NCBI RefSeq assembly: GCF_016820245.1
Contig: NZ_JAFCAR010000003.1
Span: forward strand, 329,001-393,000
DNA length: 64,000 bases
Direction: 5' to 3'
Origin: Jannaschia sp. Os4
Lineage (GTDB): Bacteria; Pseudomonadota; Alphaproteobacteria; Rhodobacterales; Rhodobacteraceae
The number at the start of each line of letters is the position of its first letter. Position 1 is the stretch's first letter. A program made the translations under genes and the position numbers. This document shows positions 26,410 through 34,959 of this stretch, one piece after another. A model generated the notes under the pieces. That model was not told the origin of the DNA. It did no database searches and saw nothing but the letters and a program-made list of their open reading frames with translations.

Positions 26410-27024
26410 ATGAGACCGCTGATCGCCATCCTGCGGGGCATCGAGCCCGCCCAAGCCGTCGATGCCTGCGCCGCGCTGATCGACGCGGGGATCACGACCG
26501 TCGAGGTGCCGCTGAACTCGCCCGACCCGCTCCGCTCGATCGCCGCGATGGCCGACGCGCACGGGGGCACGGCCACCATCGGCGCGGGCACCGTGCTCGC
26601 CCCCGAGGACGTCGACGCCGTGGCGGATGCCGGCGGCGCGCTGATCGTCTCGCCGGACGCGAACGAGGCCGTGATCCGCCGGACGGGGGAGCGCGGGCTG
26701 CAGTCGTGGCCCGGCGTCTTCACCCCGACCGAGGCGTTCAGCGCCATCCGCTGGGGCGCGACGGGCCTCAAGCTCTTCCCCGGGTCCATGGCGGGGCCTT
26801 CGGGGCTCAAGGCAATGCGCGCGGTCCTGCCCCGCGACGTGCCCGTCTACGCCGTCGGCGGCGCGGGGGCCGAGAACTTCGGCGAATGGGTCGCCGCGGG
26901 GGCCGACGGCTTCGGGCTGGGCACCGCGCTCTTCACCCCCGGCTTGTCCACGGAGGAGATCGCCGCCCGCGCCCGCCGCATCGTCGCCGCATGGGATGCC
27001 CTTCAGGGGGAGCGCATGGCGTGA
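26410..27024 (+). CDS. dgoA: 2-dehydro-3-deoxy-6-phosphogalactonate aldolase
   Basis: This enzyme splits 2-keto-3-deoxy-6-phosphogalactonate to pyruvate and glyceraldehyde-3-phosphate. The 204-residue protein is a KDPG/KDPGal-type class I aldolase: L-R-G-I at the start, E-V-P-L-N-S-P-D near 37, G-A-G-T-V near 59, and Schiff-base Lys121 in L-K-L-F-P-G. The short length shows it lacks the fused galactonate dehydratase domain of some old dgoA annotations. The stop overlaps the lactonase GTG as GTGA. Confidence 0.93.
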   Translation: MRPLIAILRGIEPAQAVDACAALIDAGITTVEVPLNSPDPLRSIAAMADAHGGTATIGAGTVLAPEDVDAVADAGGALIVSPDANEAVIRRTGERGLQSWPGVFTPTEAFSAIRWGATGLKLFPGSMAGPSGLKAMRAVLPRDVPVYAVGGAGAENFGEWVAAGADGFGLGTALFTPGLSTEEIAARARRIVAAWDALQGERMA

Positions 27025-27878
27025 AGCTCTGGGACGACCGCCGCTGCGAATTGGGCGAGGGCATCCTCCGCCACCCCGGCCTCGACCGCGTGTTCTGGCT
27101 CGACATCCTCGGACGCCGCCTGCTCGCGCGGGACGCCGACGGCACCGGGCCGGCGGACTGGGCGATGCCCGAGATCGTCTCCGCCCTCGGCTGGATCGAC
27201 GACGCGACGCTGTTCCTCGCGGGGGAGACGGGCTTCTGGTCCTTCGCCCTCGGCACGGGCGAGCCGACCAAGCTCGTCGACCTCGAGGCCGACGACCCCG
27301 GCACGCGCTCCAACGACGGGCGCGCGGACCCGATGGGCGGATTCTGGATGGGGACGATGGGGCTCGGCGCCGAGGGCGGGCGCGGCGCGTTCTACCGCTA
27401 CTACCGGGGGGAGGTCCGCAAGCTCTACGCCCCGGCCTCCATCCCCAACGGCCTGTGCTTCAGCCCCGACGGCGCGTGGGCCTACATGGCCGACAGCGCG
27501 GCGGCGACCGTCTGGCGCGTCCGGCTGGACCGGGCGGGCTGGCCCTCGCTCAAGCGCGAGCCGTTCCTCGACCTGCGCGCCGCGGGCCTCGCCCCCGACG
27601 GGGCGGTGACCGACGCCGAGGGCAACCTCTGGATCGCGCAGTGGGGCGCGTCGCGGGTGGCGGTCCACGCGCCCGACGGGCGGTTCCTGCGCGCCGCCTC
27701 CGTGCCCGCGCCGCACGTGACCTGCCCGTGCTTCGCGGGGGAGGGGCGGCTGCTCGTGACGACGGCGACGCAAGGGATGGACCCCGTCGCGCTGCAGGCG
27801 ATGCCCGGTGCGGGCATGGTCTGGAAGTTGGACGTGACCGGACGCGGGCGGGACGAGCCGCGCGTGGTGATCGCGTGA
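27021..27878 (+). CDS. SMP-30/gluconolactonase-family lactonase
   Basis: This 285-residue six-bladed propeller of the SMP-30/regucalcin family starts at GTG 27021. Metal-site residues are visible: Glu in L-G-E-G near 13, Asn in I-P-N-G near 138, and Asp in A-P-D-G-A-V-T-D near 193. S-N-D-G-R-A-D-P near 97 is the substrate loop. In this operon it should open galactonolactone to galactonate. It lies between the aldolase and the beta-galactosidase, with 4-nt overlaps on both sides. Confidence 0.88.
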   Translation: MKLWDDRRCELGEGILRHPGLDRVFWLDILGRRLLARDADGTGPADWAMPEIVSALGWIDDATLFLAGETGFWSFALGTGEPTKLVDLEADDPGTRSNDGRADPMGGFWMGTMGLGAEGGRGAFYRYYRGEVRKLYAPASIPNGLCFSPDGAWAYMADSAAATVWRVRLDRAGWPSLKREPFLDLRAAGLAPDGAVTDAEGNLWIAQWGASRVAVHAPDGRFLRAASVPAPHVTCPCFAGEGRLLVTTATQGMDPVALQAMPGAGMVWKLDVTGRGRDEPRVVIA

Positions 27879-29764
27879 AGCGGACGCTGGGGGTCTGCTA
27901 CTACCCTGAGCACTGGCCCGAGGCGACGTGGCCCGACGACGCCCGCCGCATGGTCGACGCGGGCCTCGCGTGGGTCCGCATCGGCGAGTTCGCGTGGTCC
28001 CGGGTTGAGCCGGAGCCGGGGCGCCTCGACTGGGGCTGGCTCGACCGGGCGATGGACGTGCTGGGTGAGGCGGGGCTGCGCGTGGTGCTGGGCACGCCCA
28101 CCGCCACGCCGCCGCGCTGGATGCTGGACCGCCATCCCGACATGCTGGCCGTCGACGCGGAGGGCCGGCCCCGCGGGTTCGGGTCGCGGCGGCACTACTG
28201 CTTCTCCCACGACGGCTACCGCGCCGAAGCGGCGCGCATCGCGGGGCTCTACGCGGAACGCTACGGGCGTCACCCGGCGCTGGGCGCATGGCAGACGGAC
28301 AACGAGTACGGGTGTCACGACACGGTGGTCAGCTACTCCGACGCCGCCCTCGACGCGTTCCGCCTCTGGCTGGCCGACCGCTACGGCGCGATCGAGGCGC
28401 TGAACGTCGCGTGGGGCAACGTGTTCTGGTCGATGGAGTATCGCTCCTTCGGGGAGGTGGGCCTGCCCAACCTGACGGTGACCGAGCCGAACCCGTCGCA
28501 CGCGCTGGCCTTCCGCCGCTTCTCGTCGGACCAGGTGGTCCGCTGGAACCGCACACAGCTGGACGCGATCCGCCCCCACACGGACGCGCCGGTCTCTCAC
28601 AACTACATGGGCCGCGTGACCGAGTTCGACCACTACGCGCTGGGCGCGGACATGGAGATCGCGACGTGGGACAGCTACCCGCTGGGCTTCCTGCTGGACC
28701 GGGTGCCGGAGGGCGACGCCGACGCCTATCTCCGGCAGGGCGACCCGGACTTCCAAGCCTTCCACCACGACCTCTATCGCGCCGTGGGGAAGGGCCGGTG
28801 GTGGGTGATGGAGCAGCAGCCCGGCCCGGTGAATTGGGCGCCGTGGAACCCCGCGCCCCTGCCGGGGATGGAGCGGCTCTGGGCGTGGGAGGCCTTCGCC
28901 CACGGGGCCGAGGCGGTGTGCTGGTTCCGCTGGCGGCAGGCCCCCTTCGCGCAGGAGCAGCACCATGCGGGCCTGCTGCGGCCCGACAGCGTCGCCGCGC
29001 CCGCGCTCTCGGAGGTGGAGGCGGTCGCGCGCGAGCTGGCCGAGGCGCCGGAGGTGCCCGAGGGGCCGTCGCCCGTCGCCCTCGTCTTCGACTACGGCAG
29101 CCAGTGGGCGTGGGAGGTGCAGCCGCAGGGGCAGGGGTTCGACCACTTCGCGCTCGTCTTCTCGCTCTACCGCGCGCTGCGGCGGGTAGGGCAGTCGGTC
29201 GACGTCGTGCCGCCCGACCACGCCGACCTCTCCGCCTATTCGCTCGTCCTCGTGCCGGGGGTGCAGACGCTGTCCGAAGGCTTGCGCGCCGCGATGGCAG
29301 ACTGCCCCGGACATGTCGTAACGGGTCCGAGGACGGCGCTGACGACGGCGGAGCTGTCCATCCCCACGCCGCTGGGGCCGGACGTGCCGGGGCTGGAGGC
29401 GACGGCCGTGCTGGTCGAGACGTTCCCCGGTGCGCGGCCCTTGGAGGAGGGCGGCGCGGTGCGCGTCTGGCTGGAGCGGCTGGAGACGGGCGCGGAGGTG
29501 GTGGAGCGGACCGTCGAGGGCGATCCCGTGCTGGTCCGCGCCGGGCGGCGCTGGCACCTCGCGGGCTGGCCCGACGACGACGCGGCGGAGCGGATCGTCA
29601 CCGGCCTGTGCCGCGCGGCGGGGCTGGAGGTGCTCGGCCTCGAGCCCGGCGTGCGGGTGCGCGACTGCGGGGCCGAGCGGATCGTGACCAACTATGCGAG
29701 CGTCGCGCGGCGGTTCGAGGGGCACGCGGTGCCGGCGGCGGGGGTGCTGCGGCTGCGGCGGTAG
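27875..29764 (+). CDS. Beta-galactosidase, GH42
   Basis: This 629-residue GH42 enzyme has acid/base Glu144 in W-Q-T-D-N-E-Y-G and nucleophile Glu313 in W-W-V-M-E-Q-Q-P-G-P-V-N-W. The N-terminal L-G-V-C-Y-Y-P-E-H-W and the glutamine amidotransferase-like trimerisation domain (residues about 395-560) complete the layout. No signal peptide is seen, so it cleaves imported beta-galactosides in the cytoplasm. GTG 27875 overlaps the lactonase stop as GTGA. It closes an operon of eleven genes that starts at 18557. Confidence 0.94.
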   Translation: MKRTLGVCYYPEHWPEATWPDDARRMVDAGLAWVRIGEFAWSRVEPEPGRLDWGWLDRAMDVLGEAGLRVVLGTPTATPPRWMLDRHPDMLAVDAEGRPRGFGSRRHYCFSHDGYRAEAARIAGLYAERYGRHPALGAWQTDNEYGCHDTVVSYSDAALDAFRLWLADRYGAIEALNVAWGNVFWSMEYRSFGEVGLPNLTVTEPNPSHALAFRRFSSDQVVRWNRTQLDAIRPHTDAPVSHNYMGRVTEFDHYALGADMEIATWDSYPLGFLLDRVPEGDADAYLRQGDPDFQAFHHDLYRAVGKGRWWVMEQQPGPVNWAPWNPAPLPGMERLWAWEAFAHGAEAVCWFRWRQAPFAQEQHHAGLLRPDSVAAPALSEVEAVARELAEAPEVPEGPSPVALVFDYGSQWAWEVQPQGQGFDHFALVFSLYRALRRVGQSVDVVPPDHADLSAYSLVLVPGVQTLSEGLRAAMADCPGHVVTGPRTALTTAELSIPTPLGPDVPGLEATAVLVETFPGARPLEEGGAVRVWLERLETGAEVVERTVEGDPVLVRAGRRWHLAGWPDDDAAERIVTGLCRAAGLEVLGLEPGVRVRDCGAERIVTNYASVARRFEGHAVPAAGVLRLRR

Positions 29765-29799
29765 GACCTAACGCCTATCCCACGCATGGTGCCCATGAG

Positions 29800-29970
29800 C
29801 TATGCCACCGCGCGATACGACCGCGCAGCGGTCCGCGCATCGCCGGGCCGTCCCCCGGCCCGGCGATCCCGTTCCGACGGCGCTCCGCCGGGGCGTCGTG
29901 CGGGGGTGAGGGATAAATCGCTTCGTGGGAGGGGCGGATCGCCGCGCCACGGCCCTGCGATGCGCTCGCG
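29800..29970 (+). repeat. Dispersed 171-bp intergenic repeat, copy A
   Basis: This block is closely similar over its whole length to 47740-47911. It contains an 11-bp perfect stem (29839-29849 and 29857-29867, loop GTCCCCC), and GGGATAAATCGCTTCGTGG, which is identical in both copies. It then has a 30-base conserved tail that ends in CCTGCGATGCGCTC. It lies 35 bp after the beta-galactosidase stop. The reading frames inside are probably not genes, though two minus-strand frames stay open in both copies. Confidence 0.8.
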
Positions 29971-30017
29971 GATCGACTAGGTTCCATGCGAGGTCGAGGT
30001 CCGCCCTGCGGATCGTC

Positions 30018-31529
30018 TCAGCCCTTCGGCTTCGGCTTGAACCGTCGCGTGCCCGATCCGATGCGCTTGGTCCGCAGGCTCACGTTGCTGTCCTCGCGCA
30101 GCGCGCGCTTCTTCTCGGCTTTCGTCCGCTCCGCGGGCTTGTCCGCCTCCGTCCGGTCGTTGCGCGTGACCGGCGGCTTGCCCATCGGCGGGCCCTTCCG
30201 CGCCGGGCGCTCCGTCCGCTCGGGCCGCGTCCCCGGCTTGCCGCCGGGCTTGCCGCGCGGCCCGCCCTTGGGCCGGTCGCCGAACCCCTCGCCCGAGCGG
30301 GCGCCGTCCCGCGCCACCCGGTCGCCGCCGGGCCGGGGACGCCCCGGTCCCCGCGACGGCCTGTCGTCGCCGTCCCGGCGCGGCCCCTTCGGGCCATCGC
30401 TGCGGCGCGGCCGGTCGGGCCGGTCGTCGCGCGCGGGGCGCGCGGGCCGGTCCCCCCGGTCGTCCCGGCGGGGACCGCCGCGGTCGGGCCGCTCGCCCCG
30501 ATCGGGACGCCCCCCCTTCGGCCCGCCGCCGTCCCGCTTCGGCCGATCGTCCCGCCGGGGCCGGTCCCCGCGCGGCGCGTCGCCCCGCCCGGGGCCACCG
30601 CCCTTCGCCCGGTCCGGACGCCCGCCGCCCCCGCTCCGCGCCTCGCGCGCGGGGCCACCGTCGCGCCCGCCGCCCTTGCCCTTCGGCGGCCCGTCCCGGC
30701 CCGGTCCCTTGCCCGATCCCTTGCCCGCGCCCTTCGGCCCGCGCGGCGCCCCGCGCTTCGGCCCGTCCTTCGTCTCGTCCGCCATGTCGATCCTCTCGGC
30801 CCAGATGGGCCCCAACTGGTCGCGCAGCACCTTGGGCCGCACCTCCTCCACCGCGCCGGGGGCGAGGTCGCCCAACTGGAACGGACCGTAGCTCACCCGG
30901 ATCAGCCGCGTCACTGTCAGGCCCACCGCCTCGCAGGCGCGACGCACCTCGCGGTTGCGCCCCTCGCGCAGGCCCACGGTCAGCCACGCGTTGGCCCCCG
31001 TCTCCCGGTCCAGCGCGACCGTCATCGGCGCGAAGTCCTCCGGCCCGTCCGGCCCCTCGACGGTCACGCCCCGACGCAGCCGGTCCAGCGCCGCCTCGGT
31101 GGGACGCCCATGCACCCGCACCCGGTAGCGCCGCATCCAGCCCGTGTCCGGCAGCTCCAGCTCGCGCTTGAGCCCGCCGTCGTTCGTCAGCAGCAGCAGA
31201 CCCTCCGACGTCAGGTCCAGCCGCCCCACCGACAGCACGCGCCCCAGTTCCTCGGGCAGCGCGTCGAACACCGTCTCGCGGCCCTTCTCGTCGCGCTCGG
31301 TGGTGACCAGCCCGGCGGGCTTGTGGTGCAGCCAGAGCCGCGCGGGCTCGGGCGCGGGCAACGGCGCGCCGTCCACCGTCACGCGGTCGCGCGGCCCCAC
31401 CACCGTCCCCGGCTCCGAGATCGTCGCGCCGTTCACCGCGACGCGGCCCTCGGCCACCCACGCCTCCGCCTCCCGCCGCGAGGCGAGCCCGGCGCGCGCG
31501 ATGCGCTTGGCGATGCGTTCCGTGTCCAT
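30018..31529 (-). CDS. RluB-type 23S rRNA pseudouridine synthase with long disordered tail
   Basis: Residues 1-55 form an S4 RNA-binding domain. Residues 65-235 form the RsuA/RluB/E/F catalytic domain, with the active Asp105 in V-G-R-L-D-L-T-S-E-G and the conserved G-R-N-R-E-V-R-R. The enzyme should make a pseudouridine in 23S rRNA. After residue 250 comes a 253-residue tail built almost only of Gly, Arg, Asp, Pro and Lys, with many R-D-D-R-P and G-G-R-D-G pieces, ending in a basic segment. Tails of this kind occur in several alphaproteobacterial homologues and probably bind RNA or promote condensation. The gene is divergent from tadA, 54 bp away. Confidence 0.9.
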   Translation of the reverse strand: MDTERIAKRIARAGLASRREAEAWVAEGRVAVNGATISEPGTVVGPRDRVTVDGAPLPAPEPARLWLHHKPAGLVTTERDEKGRETVFDALPEELGRVLSVGRLDLTSEGLLLLTNDGGLKRELELPDTGWMRRYRVRVHGRPTEAALDRLRRGVTVEGPDGPEDFAPMTVALDRETGANAWLTVGLREGRNREVRRACEAVGLTVTRLIRVSYGPFQLGDLAPGAVEEVRPKVLRDQLGPIWAERIDMADETKDGPKRGAPRGPKGAGKGSGKGPGRDGPPKGKGGGRDGGPAREARSGGGGRPDRAKGGGPGRGDAPRGDRPRRDDRPKRDGGGPKGGRPDRGERPDRGGPRRDDRGDRPARPARDDRPDRPRRSDGPKGPRRDGDDRPSRGPGRPRPGGDRVARDGARSGEGFGDRPKGGPRGKPGGKPGTRPERTERPARKGPPMGKPPVTRNDRTEADKPAERTKAEKKRALREDSNVSLRTKRIGSGTRRFKPKPKG

Positions 31530-31583
31530 CCCGCGCCCCTACAGCCGTGGACCGGGCAGGGGAACCGGAATAGGCCTGCCCGG

Positions 31584-32027
31584 ATGTTCCGCTCCTTCAT
31601 GCTCGACGCCCTCGCCGAGGCCCGCGCCGCCGCCGCCGCAGGCGAGGTGCCCGTCGGCGCGGTCGTCACGCGCGGCACGGAGATCCTCGCGCGCGCCGCC
31701 AACGCGATGCGCGGCGGGTACGACCCCACCGCTCATGCCGAGATGCGCGCGATCCGCATGGCCTGCGCCGCGCTCGGCTCCGAGCGGCTGACGGGCTGCA
31801 CGCTGTGGGTCACGCTGGAGCCCTGCGCGATGTGCGCGGGCGCCATCGCCCACGCCCGGCCCGCCCGCCTCGTCTGGGGGGCGGACGACCCGAAGTCGGG
31901 CGGCGTGGCGCACGGGGCCCGCGTGCTGTCGCGACCGCAGGCCCATGCCGATGTCGAGATCGTGCAGGGCGTCGAGGCCGAGGCCTGCGCCGCCCTCCTG
32001 CGCGACTTCTTCGCCGCGCGCCGGTAG
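31584..32027 (+). CDS. tadA: tRNA-specific adenosine deaminase
   Basis: TadA converts the wobble adenosine 34 of tRNA-Arg(ACG) to inosine. The 147-residue protein has the zinc deaminase motifs: H-A-E (His51, Glu53) and P-C-A-M-C (Cys81, Cys84). D-P-K-S-G-G-V near 103 is a TadA mark. The start could also be the ATG at 31599; 31584 gives the longer N-terminus seen in many homologues. Cytoplasmic and essential in most bacteria. Confidence 0.93.
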   Translation: MFRSFMLDALAEARAAAAAGEVPVGAVVTRGTEILARAANAMRGGYDPTAHAEMRAIRMACAALGSERLTGCTLWVTLEPCAMCAGAIAHARPARLVWGADDPKSGGVAHGARVLSRPQAHADVEIVQGVEAEACAALLRDFFAARR

Positions 32028-32028
32028 G

Positions 32029-32310
32029 TCAGTCGATCGGGACGGTCACGATGCCGGGCCGCGGCTCCGGGCGCCCCGTCACGGAATGGCACGACAGGAT
32101 GTCGCCGTAGCCGCGGTCCGGCAGGCCGACCCCGACGCAGCCGGGCACGGCGGGCCGGAACTCCGGCGCGACGGCCACGGGCAGCTCGATGTCGGCGCCG
32201 GGATAGGTGTCGACCGGCGCGAGCCGGTCGTTCCCCGGCGTCGGGGTCGCGACCTGCGCGGCGGCGGGCAGGGCGAGCATCAGGGTGGCGGCGAGCGTTC
32301 GCATGAGCAT
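32029..32310 (-). CDS. Hypothetical small secreted protein
   Basis: No family is recognised. The 93-residue product has a signal peptide (M-L-M-R-T-L-A-A-T-L-M-L-A-L-P-A-A-A-Q). The mature part of about 74 residues has two cysteines (P-G-C-V-G and L-S-C-H-S) that could form one disulfide. It converges on tadA with almost no gap. It is followed upstream by the P1 peptidase gene, 56 bp away, on the same strand. Function is unknown. Confidence 0.6.
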   Translation of the reverse strand: MLMRTLAATLMLALPAAAQVATPTPGNDRLAPVDTYPGADIELPVAVAPEFRPAVPGCVGVGLPDRGYGDILSCHSVTGRPEPRPGIVTVPID

Positions 32311-32366
32311 GGTCGGTCCTCCTGTGGGATCGCCCCCTCAACGCCGCGGGCGGCGGGTGCGTTCGA

Positions 32367-33344
32367 TCACGATCCGAAGCGCTCCGCCCACGAGGGCGGC
32401 ATCCCCTTCGGCGGAGGCGACGCCGCGCGCACGCCCCGCGCCACCGCGCGGGCGAGCGTCACGGCGGCCGCGTGGCCCAGGCGCATGGGGTCGCCGACCG
32501 GGTCCGCGACGGGCCGCGCGCCGGTCGCGGCCGCGAAGACGAGGTCCCCGTCGAGGGGCGTGTGGGCGGGCCAGAGCGACCGGGCCAGCCCGTCATGCGC
32601 GGCGACCGCCATGCGCGTCGCCTGCGCTTGGGTGAGGGCGGCGTCGGTGGCCACGATGGCGATGGTGGTGTTCGTGCCCGGCGCGCCCGGGGGCGCGGCC
32701 TCGGCGGTCGGGTCGGGCGCGCCGCCCCCCGCGAAGCCGTCCCCCGGCAGCGGCGCGGCGAGGAACCGCCCCGCCCCGTCCACCGCCGCCCCCAGCGCGT
32801 TGACCGCGACGAGCGCGCCGACCGTATGCCCCGTCGAGAGCACCGCCGACGCCGTCCCCAGCCCCCCGCGCAGGCCGTCCGTCGTCGCCCCGAGGCCGGC
32901 GCCGTGGCTCCCCGACGGCACGTCCTCCGACGCCGCCTCCAGCGCCGCGCGCCCGAGTGCGGGGTAGGGCGAGCCGTCCCATCCTTTGTCCCCGCCGTTG
33001 AGCAGGTCGAACAGGATCGCCGCCGGCACGATCGGCACGGTCACGTCCCCGACCGCGAAGCCGCGCCCCATCCGCCGCAGCCCGTCCGCCACCCCGTCGG
33101 CGGCCCCCAGCCCGAAGGCGGACCCCCCCGCGAGGACGAGCGCGTCCACCTCCTGCACCAGCTTGTCGGGCGCCAGAAGGTCCGTCTCCCGCGTTCCCGG
33201 TGCCCCGCCCATCACGTGCACGCCCGCCACGAAGGGGGCATCCGCCATCAGGACGGTGACCCCGGACCGCAAGCCCTCGTCATGGGCGCACCCGACGCGC
33301 AGGCCCGCAACGTCCGTGATCGCGTTCCGCGCCCCCGCCCTCAC
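32367..33344 (-). CDS. P1-family (DmpA-like) Ntn peptidase
   Basis: This 325-residue member of peptidase family P1 self-cleaves to a two-chain Ntn hydrolase and acts as an aminopeptidase or related amidase. The N-terminal N-A-I-T-D-V-A-G-L-R-V-G is the family start. G-G-S-A-F-G-L near 74 is conserved. The cleavage point lies at G-T-N-T-T-I-A-I-V-A-T-D, where Thr226 or Thr227 replaces the Ser of DmpA as likely nucleophile. GTG 33344 overlaps the upstream gene stop as GTGA. No signal peptide, so cytoplasmic; its natural peptide or amide substrate is unknown. Confidence 0.87.
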   Translation of the reverse strand: MRAGARNAITDVAGLRVGCAHDEGLRSGVTVLMADAPFVAGVHVMGGAPGTRETDLLAPDKLVQEVDALVLAGGSAFGLGAADGVADGLRRMGRGFAVGDVTVPIVPAAILFDLLNGGDKGWDGSPYPALGRAALEAASEDVPSGSHGAGLGATTDGLRGGLGTASAVLSTGHTVGALVAVNALGAAVDGAGRFLAAPLPGDGFAGGGAPDPTAEAAPPGAPGTNTTIAIVATDAALTQAQATRMAVAAHDGLARSLWPAHTPLDGDLVFAAATGARPVADPVGDPMRLGHAAAVTLARAVARGVRAASPPPKGMPPSWAERFGS

Positions 33345-33658
33345 GCCCGCACCACCGTGCCGTCGAACCGCCCCAAGGCGCGCAGCCGCGCCGTCGCCGC
33401 CATCTCCCGCCCGAGCAGCGCGCCCGGCAGCACCACGATCAAGGTGTCGGCCCCGTCGGCGGCAGCCTCCACCTCCTTCGCCACCTCGTCGGGGAACCAG
33501 CCGGCCAGCCGCGGCCCGAACGGCGCGCGCACCACCTCCACGTGGTCGAGGTCCGGCGACAGGCCCTGCCGCTCGCAGGCGTCCAGCACGTGCGCGTAGG
33601 CCAGCTGCTGCGAGGCGAAGTCCCCCGCGAGGACGGCGATGGAGGCGGCGAGGCGCAT
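33341..33658 (-). CDS. Hypothetical protein translationally coupled to the P1 peptidase
   Basis: I do not recognise this 105-residue protein. It is soluble, acidic to neutral, with an N-terminal strand-like segment (L-A-A-S-I-A-V-L-A-G-D) and a second (T-L-I-V-V-L-P-G-A-L-L-G). It could be a small alpha/beta fold. The stop overlaps the peptidase GTG start, so the two are probably made together and may work together. Confidence 0.6.
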   Translation of the reverse strand: MRLAASIAVLAGDFASQQLAYAHVLDACERQGLSPDLDHVEVVRAPFGPRLAGWFPDEVAKEVEAAADGADTLIVVLPGALLGREMAATARLRALGRFDGTVVRA

Positions 33659-33699
33659 CGCGCGAGCGTGGCCCAGCCCGCCCGGCGCGTCCAGCAGGC

Positions 33700-34053
33700 T
33701 CAGATCCGGTCCTTGGCCGCCGCCGTGGCCGGGTCGCCCGTGTTCGGCGTGCCGCGCGGCTCGATCAGCAGCACCTTAGCCTCCCGCGCGGCCCGGGGAC
33801 GGTGCATCCGGCCCCTCGGCACGACGCAGAGGTCGCCCGCCCGCAGCGTCTCGGACGGCCCGTCCTCGTAGTCCATCACCACCTCGCCCTCGAGGATCAG
33901 GAACAGGTCGTCGGTGTCGTCATGCGCGTGGAAGGGGAACTTCCCCAGCACCTTCACGACCATCACGTCGTCGCCGTTGTAGCCGGCGACGACCTTCGGG
34001 TCCCAGTGGGTGTCGAACAGGGCGAGCTTCTCGGAGAGCGTGATCTTGGCCAT
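33700..34053 (-). CDS. Cupin-domain protein
   Basis: This 117-residue single cupin has the first metal motif F-H-A-H-D-D-T-D-D-L-F-L-I-L-E-G near residue 41 and the second G-D-L-C-V-V-P-R-G-R-M-H-R-P near 72. Three His and one Glu for a metal site are visible. Small cupins of this type may bind a ligand or metal, or act as isomerases. No substrate can be named. It is on the same strand as the P1 peptidase and the SDR, with short gaps, and may belong to the same transcript. Confidence 0.85.
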   Translation of the reverse strand: MAKITLSEKLALFDTHWDPKVVAGYNGDDVMVVKVLGKFPFHAHDDTDDLFLILEGEVVMDYEDGPSETLRAGDLCVVPRGRMHRPRAAREAKVLLIEPRGTPNTGDPATAAAKDRI

Positions 34054-34137
34054 GCCGCCCGCCTCGCACGAGGCGCACGCCCGCGTCCAACGCCGATCCG
34101 TGATGCCGCTTCGATGGTCCGGGAACGCCCCGGGGAT

Positions 34138-34156
34138 CCGGGGGCGGCGCCCCCGG
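34138..34156 (-). terminator. GC-rich hairpin after the SDR gene
   Basis: An 8-bp stem (CCGGGGGC/GCCCCCGG, 3-nt loop) lies four bases beyond the SDR gene end on the minus strand. It matches the hairpin part of the 3'-end element but lacks the GATATTT-GCAAGAGGAAG tail. Confidence 0.5.
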
Positions 34157-34159
34157 CGC

Positions 34160-34906
34160 TCAGATGCAGCGCCCCCCGTCCACCTCCATCGCCACGCCGG
34201 TCACCATCGACGCCTCGTCCGAGCACAGGAACACCGCCGCGTGCCCCATGTCCTCCGGGGTGGAGAACCGGCCCAGCGGGATGGTGGACAGGAACTTCGC
34301 CCGGACCTCCGGGGTGTCCTCGCCCATGAACGACTTGAGCAGCGGCGTCTCGCCCGCCACCGGGTTGATCGCGTTCACCCGGACGCCGTGGGGCGCCAGC
34401 TCGACCGCCATCGCCTTCGTAGCGGTGATCATCCAGCCCTTCGAGGCGTTGTACCAGTTGAGCCGGGGCCGGGGCGAGACGCCCGCGGTCGAGGCCACGT
34501 TCAGGATCGCGCCCGCCCCGGCGCGCTTCATCGCGGGCACCACGTGGCGGGCCGACAGGTAGACCGACTTCGCGTTCACCGCGAGGACGCGGTCGAACTC
34601 GGCCTCCTCCACCTCCTCCATCGGCTGCGGCAGGTGGGTGATCCCGGCGTTGTTCACGAGCACGTCGATCCGCCCCCGGTCGTCGAGGACGCGCGTCGCC
34701 ACGTCCCGCCAGTCCGCGTCCTTCGAGACGTCCATCCGCATCGCGTCGCCGCCGATTTCACGTGCCGCGTCCTCGGCCCCGCCGCCGTCCAAGTCGGCGA
34801 CGACGACGTAGGCCCCCTGCGCCGCGAAGGCGCGCACGATCCCGAGGCCGAAGCCCGACGCGCCCCCCGTCACGAGCGCCACCTTGTCCTTGAGCCTGTC
34901 GGTCAT
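34160..34906 (-). CDS. SDR-family oxidoreductase
   Basis: This 248-residue classical SDR has T-G-G-A-S-G-F-G (residues 12-19), N-N-A-G-I near 85, the catalytic Ser in A-S-T-A-G and Y-N-A-S-K near 151. The C-terminal V-D-G-G-R-C-I is usual. It belongs with FabG-like and 3-hydroxyacyl or polyol dehydrogenases; substrate not determined. GGGAGG precedes ATG 34906, which is why the longer upstream frame is not used. Confidence 0.85.
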   Translation of the reverse strand: MTDRLKDKVALVTGGASGFGLGIVRAFAAQGAYVVVADLDGGGAEDAAREIGGDAMRMDVSKDADWRDVATRVLDDRGRIDVLVNNAGITHLPQPMEEVEEAEFDRVLAVNAKSVYLSARHVVPAMKRAGAGAILNVASTAGVSPRPRLNWYNASKGWMITATKAMAVELAPHGVRVNAINPVAGETPLLKSFMGEDTPEVRAKFLSTIPLGRFSTPEDMGHAAVFLCSDEASMVTGVAMEVDGGRCI

Positions 34907-34959
34907 CCGCGATCCTCCCGCGGACGAGGGGACCGCGTTTCGCGCGGAGGGTCCAGTCC

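Noticed and set aside
29775-29987. Small minus-strand reading frames in the dispersed repeat, similar in both copies
   Set aside because: They stay open because the repeat is GC-rich and nearly identical in both copies; two frames are equally conserved, and there is no ribosome-binding site. I treat them as non-coding.
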